A stretch of DNA of 64,000 nucleotides from Xiphydria camelus (Eukaryota > Arthropoda > Insecta > Hymenoptera > Xiphydriidae), in NCBI GenBank assembly GCA_963678675.1, contig OY783197.1:10295647-10359646 (forward strand), in the 5' to 3' direction. This document shows positions 57,120 to 64,000 of this stretch, one piece after another (the stretch's first letter is position 1; each line of letters begins with the position of its first letter). Under the pieces are notes generated by a model. That model saw nothing but the letters and a program-made list of their open reading frames with translations, made no database searches and was not told the DNA's origin. A program made the translations under genes and the position numbers.

Positions 57120-57266
57120 TACCGTATGTCTGACGGCAAGCGCAACACCACTTCGGCAGTTTTTACCGACGCGTCGGTGGTCGAAGATTGCATTGGATCT
57201 AATGCAAGATTCGACCACCGTCGGTAAAAACTGTCGAAGTGGTGTTGCGCTTGCCGTCAGACACAT
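57120..57266. repeat. 147-bp palindrome with TACCGTATGTCTGACGG end
   Basis: TACCGTATGTCTGACGGCAA and GCGCAACACCACTTCGGCAG on the left are mirrored on the right; the outermost bases of the right end have diverged (GTCAGACACATG). One arm appears alone at 48884-48930. Confidence 0.85.
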
Positions 57267-57408
57267 GCTGTATATATTCTCTCACATACATTTGATGGTG
57301 TATACGTGCGGTCGCATTTGTGTACGCATTTCCAATCATCGCCCAACAGTCGACGATGAAAGCCGGAATATATCTCACACATTCAATGGCGCGTGTGTGT
57401 GTTTAATC

Positions 57409-58337
57409 TACAGTCTGTTTGACAAGAGCGTGTACGGCAAAACTTTGTCCTCGAAACCGTTAGAGAGGAAATTCAAGCTTGTGAGCAGGTAGCGACACCT
57501 TTTCTCTCAGATGCTTTATACAGAATGCCTCAGTTGTCGTTCGACCTTGGTCATAGAATATACATATTTCACCATGTCTGCCGCGTACGCATCACGTTAC
57601 GAAGCTGCGTTTCTGTGTTCACATCCGAAAGGACCAGCACGCTCGGGGCGGCTGCTAAGTACATGAAAAAGTTGAAGACATTTGTAAGTAAGTGGGTGAA
57701 ACGTTATTCTGACGTAAAAAATGTCTATGACCTCCCGGATCGTGGCTCTCTACGAAAAACAACGAAAAAGGAGGACAGATTGATTTTACGATTGTTTAAG
57801 AAAAATTCTTGTCTAACATTGCGTGGGGGGCAAGCGATTTTGCGTAAAAAGGTCCTAAATGTATCATGTGATACTATAAGAAGACGTTTACTGGCTCATG
57901 AAGTGAAATTTCGAAGCACAGTGAAGAAATCACTACTGTCCACAAAACACGTCGAAAAAAGACTCAATTAGGCGAAAGAAAATTTGGACCGTGATTGGGA
58001 GAACTGGCCGTCGCAGTCAACAGATGCTAATCCCATCGAAAATGTGTGGGCGCTCATGAAGTTGAAGCTCCGAGGGAAGAAGATCTGGACCGCCAAGCAG
58101 TTATTTCGACAGATTCGATTGATATGGAGGTCTTTATCTCAAGATTATGCTATACAATTGGTCGAAAGTGTACCTCGGAGATGCCAGGCAATTATTAATA
58201 ATGGAGGCGATTGGACATCTTGTTACTAATAAAGCATCACAGTCTATATCATGTAGTATGTGTGTATTTTTTTTCAGTCATTATATCCCAAATAGTTTTT
58301 GAGTTTTGCCGTACACGCTCTTATCAAACAGACTGTA
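57409..58337 (+). mobile_element. Tc1-like transposon, internally deleted (929 bp)
   Basis: TA at both ends; ACAGTCTGTTTGACAAGAGC GTGTACGGCAAAAC on the left is mirrored at 58300-58336. The internal transposase has lost most of its catalytic domain. Terminal repeats of about 35 bp and the TA sites identify a Tc1/mariner member. Confidence 0.9.
57525..58229 (+). pseudogene. Tc1-like transposase with central deletion
   Basis: The first frame (57525-57971) contains a helix-turn-helix region: AAAKYMKKLKTFVSKWVKRY, VYDLPDRGSLRKTTKKEDRL and LILRLFKKNSCLTLRGGQAI, as in Tc1-like enzymes. The second frame (57969-58229) reads AKENLDRDWENWPSQSTDAN PIENVWALMKLKLR, the last catalytic block (SPDLNPIENxW in the family, with E as the third acidic residue). 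Between them the first two catalytic Asp blocks are missing. The remainder, QLVESVPRRCQAIINNGGDW, is the usual end. Not functional. Confidence 0.85.
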
Positions 58338-58595
58338 TGTATACACATTTCCGATCATAGCCGACTGCCGCCGAAGATTGCCGGAAAATTTTGACATCTA
58401 GCTATCGGTCGAGAAATCTAAAATCCTCGAGTTTTAGGCGCGTGGGGCGTGGCTTCGCGTTGTTAAGGATAAATCACAGTTAATATGTAACTTATAACAT
58501 TTATTCTGGTCTCTATCAATAGAGAATAATCAATTTATATGGCGTAACTAAGCATAGTTTTGGTTATAACCATATATTTATTGAGAAAATTCGAT
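58338..58595. other. Intergenic DNA, nothing supported
   Basis: No repeat or reading frame I can support lies between the Tc1-like element and the head-to-head pair. Confidence 0.35.
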
Positions 58596-58599
58596 GTAA

Positions 58600-59260
58600 A
58601 AATTGAGGAGTGAAGAGGGCAGACATCTTTCCTGTAAAGAGACACGGGTGCTGCGATGCTGCGATGAACGAACATGCCGCGAGACACTACCGTCTCTTGA
58701 TCAAAGCTGATGCTTCTTCGGGCGTGTACGACTTCACCGCATTAGTTGATCCTTTCGATTGAGTTTGTCCCATTCTTTTCAAACTCCTTGGTGAAGCTTC
58801 CAAAACTTATTTCACCACCTTTGCAGCTTTGCGCTTTCGGGACCTCACTAAACACGATTCAGTTGTAAAAGACATTTTCGGGTATTTTTGTCGCGGCTGT
58901 AAAGATATATTTCCAACACATGGTGCATAAGAACCTTTTGTATTTTCGCCACCATACTTAAAAAACATAAATCTAGGGCCCTATAGAAAAAAATATATAT
59001 TTCTTTATTGTAATCAATCGGCAAAATCAGAAATTTATTTTCTTTTTTTTTCTATAGGGCCCTAGATTTATGTTTATTAAGTGTGGTGGCGAAAATACAA
59101 AAGGTTCTTATGCACCATGTTGGAAATATATCTTTCCATTTTCAGACGGCGTGTGTCGGCCTCTTAATAAATACGTTGATTTCGAGTACTTACAACATGG
59201 TAACGCCTCCATATTAAAAGTTTTTGATTTATTTCGCGGCATCTGCAAATGCACATAACT
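58600..59260. repeat. Head-to-head copies of one transposon 5' end forming a palindrome
   Basis: AACATAAATCTAGGGCCCTATAG and its mirror (58966-58989 and 59048-59071) begin arms of about 95 bp that extend through TTTTGTATTTTCGCCACC and GTGCATAAGAACC. On each side, reading outward, the translation is MFxKxGGENTKGSYAPC. On the minus side it continues MSFTTESCLVRSRKRKAAK, then SLKRMGQTQSKGSTNAVKSY TPEEASALIKRR. TPEEASALI resembles the N-terminus of Transib-type proteins. On the plus side an unrelated-looking sequence follows. It could be two facing transposon copies with different 3' parts. Confidence 0.6.
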
Positions 59261-59436
59261 TACTAGCACTGAGTTTGGCACGATTACCCGACAGCAGGTA
59301 AGCAATAGGACCATTTGTTTAACACCGTCTTGATCCCTTTTAAAAATCTTTTATTGTTTCTAAGTAATTGGGTATTTCGGAATACTTTGCCAACGAAATA
59401 AACTCATATTATTGTATTCGGATTTGTCTACTTATG

Positions 59437-59480
59437 TCGCCGTAAATGCGTCATTTTGCCCTACGTGCGTCGCATTCGTC
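59437..59480 (+). repeat. Short repeat CGTCATTTTGCCCTACGTGCG
   Basis: GCCGTAAATGCGTCATTTTG CCCTACGTGCG is present here and, inverted, at about 44994-45034. The copies are in opposite orientation 14.4 kb apart. They probably belong to a dispersed repeat of unknown type. Confidence 0.5.
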
Positions 59481-59685
59481 GCATTGTCTTCGTCGAAGAC
59501 TGCCGTCAATTTTTCGCCGCGTTTCTTTTGAAGCCAGAAAGAACATACACATCGCACATCCCCTTCAAAACTGTAGTAACTTGAGAAACATGTACAAAAT
59601 TACCGAGGTAGGATTTCTTCCATGGCATGAATAAAAGCCTTCAAGTACCTTCCATATATAAAGAAACTAATTGATGGGGTCAGAA

Positions 59686-59817
59686 GCAAAAGTGCCTAAG
59701 TGACATTTTTTGTGAAAATGACCTAAGTACAAATTCGTGTTCTCAGGAACACGGAGAACACGAATCTGTACTTATAGGTCATTTTCACAAAAAATGTCAC
59801 TTGGGCACTTTTGCTTC
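59686..59817. repeat. 132-bp hairpin
   Basis: AAGCAAAAGTGCCTAAGTGA, CATTTTTTGTGAAAATGACC and ACGAATCTGTACTT-type arms are mirrored around 59751 with a loop of a few bases. Confidence 0.9.
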
Positions 59818-59840
59818 TGATTCCTTCAATTCCGTTTCTT

Positions 59841-61038
59841 CCCAGGTAGCACACTAACGTCGAAATGACGTTTTTTGAAGGTCAGTTCTGACGTCAGATG
59901 ACGAAAAATATGACGTCATTTTAACGTCGCAAAGACGGCTTAATTGCACATCCACACGACGTCAGACAAATCACGTAATAATGACGTTCTACCGTACGTT
60001 GTGAAGACGAAAAAAATGACGGTTCTAAAAGGTTAGGTCTGACGTACACCCGGCGTCTCGGATTATGTCGCTGGTGACTTTTTTTAAAATGTTATTTTTA
60101 AACGTACTAACCAATGAACAATTAATTCTCATGCCCTCATTAGCTACGGTAGTGTCTACTCTCGTTAATAAAAGCATGAGAATTGATTAATCATTGGTTA
60201 GTACGTTTAAAAATAACATTTTAAAAAAGTCACCAGCGACAGAATCCGAGACGCCGAGTGTATATCTTTTCATCGTGAGCGGTCACCCATCCAGCTAGTG
60301 CCTGCACTTTTCGCTGCTTAACTTCGTTGATCGGTCGGTGTCCTCGAGTCCTCATCTGCTGCGCGCTCCTGTGGTTAAAAATATTATTACTATGTATTAG
60401 TGTTCATATATAAAGTTTGATGAATAAATGTATATTACTTTTCAATAAGAAAGAGCTTGAAAAAATAAGATTTTATAATTGTATTATTCTTTTCTCAACA
60501 TTTTTCTAAATTTATGATTGTATCTTTTGATAAATATTCTTGTATAGACGCAAATTGATACTAATATCAATTTGCGTCTATGCAAGAAATAAATAATAAA
60601 TAAATATAAATAAATAAATAAATAAATAATTATATGAATGTTTATTCATCCTACATTAATTGATTGTCTTTCATTTACTTTAATAATCTGTGCTTTTTAA
60701 TAAACTGTATAGTTTATAACTTGCTCAACATACTCTGGAGACTAAATGAAATAATTTATTGATTTAATAATTGAACAAATTACAATTTTTGTCCATTTAT
60801 TCATAAATAAATTTTAAAGTCCCTATATATGCAGGAGACGGAAATTTTTCTAAGTCTTGTTCGTCATTAAAAATGACGGAAAAGTTCCGTCAAAAAGACG
60901 TTTAATTTTGACGTCCAAGGTACGTCGTAAATATGACGTCCCTGCGACGTTAATATTACGACAACTGACGTCTGAAACCCTATACTGACCAAAAAATGAC
61001 GTCTGAGACGTTATTCTAACGTCAGTGTGCTACCTGGG
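59841..61038. mobile_element. CCCAGGTAGCACA-ended DNA transposon with GACGTC-rich ends
   Basis: CCCAGGTAGCACACTAACGTC at the left is mirrored by GACGTCAGTGTGCTACCTGGG, which needs one gap at the ACGTCAG step. The next 180 bp at each end are packed with GACGT/ACGTC words (more than fifteen in all), such as TTCTGACGTCAGATGACG and ATGACGTCCCTGCGACG. A TACACCCG MITE (60045-60262) is nested in it. The interior is AT-rich with an (AATA)n tract near 60600-60625 and no coding sequence. Confidence 0.8.
60045..60262. mobile_element. TACACCCG MITE, copy 3
   Basis: TACACCCGGCGTCTCGGATT and its inverse at the right end; TCGCTGGTGACTTTTTT and TTTTTAAACGTACTAACCAA are as in copy 1. It sits inside the CCCAGGTAGC element, so it inserted after that element did. 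Confidence 0.85.
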
Positions 61039-61229
61039 TTTATTTCAGTCACCATGAGGACAAAAAATCAATATTGAAATTTTCTTTTGGCTCTCCTGTA
61101 AAATTTACTTTTTTCGAGTTACTACAGTTTTGAGGAGGATGTGCGACATGTAGTGAGAGAGTACTGCTGTGTAAAATGGGAAACACGATACGTCGTCCGA
61201 TCTGGCAAGTGAAGCAGCGCTGGTATGGG

Positions 61230-62080
61230 CTCGATACTATGAGTTCAAAACTTTGTTGATTTAATGATCAGCTATTCGCGTAAACAGTGGTTATCAACTA
61301 CGCTGATTCCAAATCTGACATCTAAAATTTCAAATAATAACATTAGAAGCCGGATTCTGACGTTTAATTTAAAAATTCCATGCTTTAAATTCTAATTTCA
61401 CTCGAAACGCTTTGAACGTCAGATTCGAAATCATAGCGCCACTGAAAACTGATATGTACGCGAAAACCGATCAAAATTCATGTGCATTTTAAACATTAAA
61501 AAACAGAATTCGGCTTCTGAAGTCATTTTAAAAAAATTTCGACGTGAGATTCGTAATCAGCGCGGTAAAAAACCCTCGAGTACCATTTTTCAGCCTGATC
61601 TACGTTAAATTAAAAATTCGCTAAAAAAAATTAAACGTCAGAATTGCGGAAAATCAGAGTTACCATGTTGTACCCCGTGGTCGATTTGCTATATTGATTT
61701 TGTCAGAATCCAGAAATCTTTCGAAAAAGCGTTACGTACATGTCCCTAAAGAATTTCGCTATGAACGCGAACACCGATCAAAATTCATTTGCACATTTTA
61801 AACATTAAAAAACAAAATTCGGCTTCTGAAGTCATTTTTAAGAAATTTCAACGTCAGATTCGTAATCAACGCGGTCAAAAACTCCCGAGTGCCACTTTTC
61901 AGCCCGATCTACGCTAAATTAAAAATTCGCTAAAAAAATTAAACGTCAGAATATTGCGAAAAATCAGAGTTACAACGTTGTAGCCCGTGGTCGACTTGCT
62001 ATATTGATTTTGTCAGAATTCCGGAATTTGTACAAAAAGCGTTACGTACACGGCCTCAAAGATTTCGTTACGTACATACA
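61230..62080 (+). repeat. Tandem 307-bp duplication
   Basis: ACCGATCAAAATTCATGTGC at 61466 and ACCGATCAAAATTCATTTGC at 61773 begin two copies that stay similar through GGCTTCTGAAGTCATTTTTA, AATTAAAAATTCGCTAAAAA and GTTACGTACA. The upstream 61230-61460 holds a weaker third copy. It is noncoding. Confidence 0.8.
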
Positions 62081-62176
62081 CACATACATACATGGCATCA
62101 CAGCGCTTTAGTAAATAGAAATAAAGCAATTTTTCGGCAGAATAAGGCATTGAATTGAAAAATCTAAGTGTATCTA

Positions 62177-62565
62177 CTTCACATGTGGAAAATTGTAATG
62201 TTGTTTAACAGTAGGCACATCAGAGAATACTTGGGGAAAAAATTGTATTGTTTGGTTGCGTTTTTTGAATTTTGTTACGAATGGCAAAAAATAAGGAGCA
62301 TTTTCGACATATTATGCTTTTTAATTTTTGAAAGGGCAAGAATGCTTCGCGGACGCAAAAGAAGATATGTGATGTAAGTATACGATGAGGGTGCCGCTAA
62401 CAATTCCACGTGCCGTAAGTGGTTCAAAAAGTTTTGTGACAAAAACTGTAATGTTTAACAAAATTCGAAGAACACAACCATATAACACAACTTTTCCCCA
62501 AATATTCTCTGAAATTCTTACTATTAAAGACAAACATCAAAACCTCACACGTGCGAAGTAGATAA
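62177..62565. repeat. Inverted repeat, arms about 75 bp, diverged
   Basis: CATCAGAGAATACTTGGGGA, TTGGTTGCGTTTTTTGAATT at 62218-62275 are mirrored at 62458-62535 (ATTCTCTGAAATTC, AATTCGAAGAACACAACC). The outer bases ACTTCACATGTGG / CACACGTGCGAAGTAG also correspond. The centre carries a short open frame without a recognised motif. Confidence 0.65.
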
Positions 62566-62704
62566 CAATTCAGTTTTGCGATGCAATGCCTTCTACTGCC
62601 GAAAACGGGGCGGATTTTTGTATCAACCCATACTAATATTTGTAGAAATATTCCGAAGATATTATTAGTCCGTATATTGAGAATATTTAGTGCTACTCGT
62701 AACA

Positions 62705-63591
62705 TACAGGGTGACATTTTGAAAACTTGCCACCCCAATATCTCAGAAAGTTACAGAGAATTTCTAAAAAAGAAAAATACGGTTTCAGCAGTAGAGAGGG
62801 GGAACCAAAATGACATAATCGGAGACGCACCCCCTCCAACCCCCTTAGGGGTAGCCCCCCAACTTTGTAATCTTAAATAGCAACCCCCCATGTGTGATAC
62901 AGCGTTGGAAAGCTCTTTAAAAATGCTTTACAGCAACACCAAATTTTGGTACCTTTCGATGAGTAGTTTTCGCGCAAATCGAGAAAGAAACTGCCAGAAG
63001 TAAGTGTTGTCAATTTATTTATTAAAGGTCAATTATGTTACAATAAATTTTCGAAGTGATTTCCATTATCTGATCTTAGGCCCTGCGATTTCTTCTTATG
63101 GGGACATCTGAAATCTGTTGTTTTTCAAACTCAACCAACAAGCATTAACCAACTGAAACAGAGAATTATGCAAGAATGTCGCAAAATTTCAAGAACAACA
63201 TTTTAAAAAGTCCGAAAAATCAATGGAAATCATTTCGAAAATTTATTGTAACGTAATTGACCTTTAATAAATAAATTGACAATTTATTTCTAGCAGTTTC
63301 TTTCTCGATTTGCGCAAAAACTACTCATCGAAAGGTACCAAAATTTGGTGTTGTTGTAAAGCATTTTTAAAGAGCTTTTTCCAACGCTGTATCACACATG
63401 GGGGCTTGCTAATTAAGATTATAATGTTGGGGGGGGGGGGGGCTACCCCTAAGAGGGTTGGAGGGGGTGCGTCTCCGATTATGTCATTTTGGTTCCCCCT
63501 CTCCACTGCTGAAACCGTATTTTCTTTTTTAGAAAAGCTCTGTAACTTTCTGAGATATGGGGGTGGCAAGTTTTCAAAATGTCACCATGTA
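62705..63591 (+). mobile_element. CAGGGTG element with about 360-bp inverted repeats and transposase remnant
   Basis: TACAGGGTGACATTTTGAAA at the left and, inverted at 63591, TACATGGTGACATTTTGAAA. Inverted arms continue through CTGTAACTTTCTGAGATAT, GGTTCCCCCTCT, GGAGACGCACCCCCTCC and CGAAAGGTACCAAA, to about 63065 and 63205. The unpaired centre (about 63070-63205) encodes a fragment of transposase (next entry). TA lies at both edges. Confidence 0.85.
63072..63206 (+). pseudogene. Transposase fragment in the centre of the CAGGGTG element
   Basis: The translation LRPCDFFLWGHLKSVVFQTQ PTSINQLKQRIMQECRKIS matches the same block as in the remnant at 1197-1529 (LTLCDFFLLGYLKAEVYKHC). This is the end of the DDE domain of the DUF4817-type mariner-related family. 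It links the CAGGGTG termini to that transposase. Confidence 0.8.
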
Positions 63592-63697
63592 TGTATAATC
63601 ATACTTCTACCAATCTGTACTTATTGGGATTTAACAAAGTATTTCACCTCTTATATTATTTTTTATTTTCGTTTAAAAAAATGATCATCAGCTGAAT

Positions 63698-64000
63698 GAC
63701 GTAATAAGAAAAAATAAATTTAAAAACCTTTTCAGTGAATACAAAATACGAGAAAAAATTATAAACTAAATCTGTGATCGTAAGAGTCAGATATTTCTTG
63801 AATTGACATTAAACGATAAAGAGAAAATCCTCTGATTATATATATACAGGCAGGTTTTGTATAGGATTCCTTTCCTCTTGGTTTTGAAAAATTTATATCT
63901 ATATCGAATGTGTGTGACGTAATAAGAAAAAAAAGTTTTAAAGCATTTTCAGTGAATACAATATAAGAAAAAGTTATAAACTAAATTCATAATCGGGAGT
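63698..64000 (+). repeat. Tandem repeat, period about 218 bp, running off the window
   Basis: TGACGTAATAAGAAAAAATA at 63697 recurs at 63915, followed in both by TTTTCAGTGAATACAA-ATA and GTTATAAACTAAAT. It continues past the end of the window. Confidence 0.75.

Noticed and set aside
44600..59480. A 14-kb Polinton/Maverick
   Set aside because: There is no DNA polymerase B, integrase, capsid or protease-like sequence between the inverted words; the interior consists of unrelated elements.
1..64000. tRNA or rRNA genes
   Set aside because: I saw no cloverleaf-like segment with A and B boxes or rRNA core sequence that I could support by eye; a covariance-model scan would decide.

Overview
The window is eukaryotic nuclear DNA, almost certainly from an insect. 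It is AT-rich, has no operons, and carries a first coding exon that ends in a canonical splice donor. It is crowded with DNA transposons, MITE-like foldbacks and one family of non-LTR retrotransposon. The repertoire (Transib, pogo/Tigger, mariner/Tc1, PIF/Harbinger, TTAA-flanked MITEs) would suit an ant or other hymenopteran, but the order is an inference. All identifications rest on reading the sequence and on remembered family motifs; nothing was searched.

Host gene: one gene is convincing, a 645-codon exon on the minus strand (15729 to 13795) with an optimal Kozak ATG and a CAG|GTGAGT donor. Its upstream 1.7 kb is GC- and CpG-richer than the surroundings. The protein is basic, serine/arginine-rich and largely disordered, with a more conserved-looking N-terminal block. 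I do not recognise its name. Its later exons would lie at lower coordinates and were not found.

Layout. 0.5-4.4 kb: a CAGGGTG-type mariner-related element with a broken transposase, into which several palindromic repeats have inserted. 4.6-5.2 kb: nested MITEs. 7.07-11.52 kb: a 4.45 kb DNA transposon with inverted repeats of about 460 bp, an almost readable transposase and a TTAA MITE inside it. 11.6-13.45 kb: four small inverted-repeat elements. 13.8-17.5 kb: the host exon and upstream flank. 17.5-22 kb: AT-rich DNA with a tandem duplication, a mariner MITE and a 762-bp TAGGGGAG repeat. 22-26.3 kb: a nest holding a CAGGGTG MITE abutting a pogo/Tigger deletion derivative. 27.7-31 kb: a PIF/Harbinger fragment, long palindromes and a deleted mariner. 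32.5-40.85 kb: two copies of one LINE whose edges all lie at CT microsatellites, with a 200-base assembly gap in one of them. 41-44 kb: palindromes. 44.6-51 kb: two opposite-strand Transib (RAG1-related) pseudogenes, each split by later insertions. 51-57.3 kb: a dense run of giant palindromes. 57.4-64 kb: a deleted Tc1-like element, a head-to-head transposon pair, a CCCAGGTAGC element with GACGTC-rich ends, and a CAGGGTG element with very long inverted repeats.

The region is therefore mostly layered transposon debris beside one host gene. Nested insertions allow a relative chronology. Shared termini link elements that otherwise look unrelated: TACAGGGTG ends, TACCGTATGTCC ends, TAGGGTAAGGTGGGG ends and TTAA flanks.
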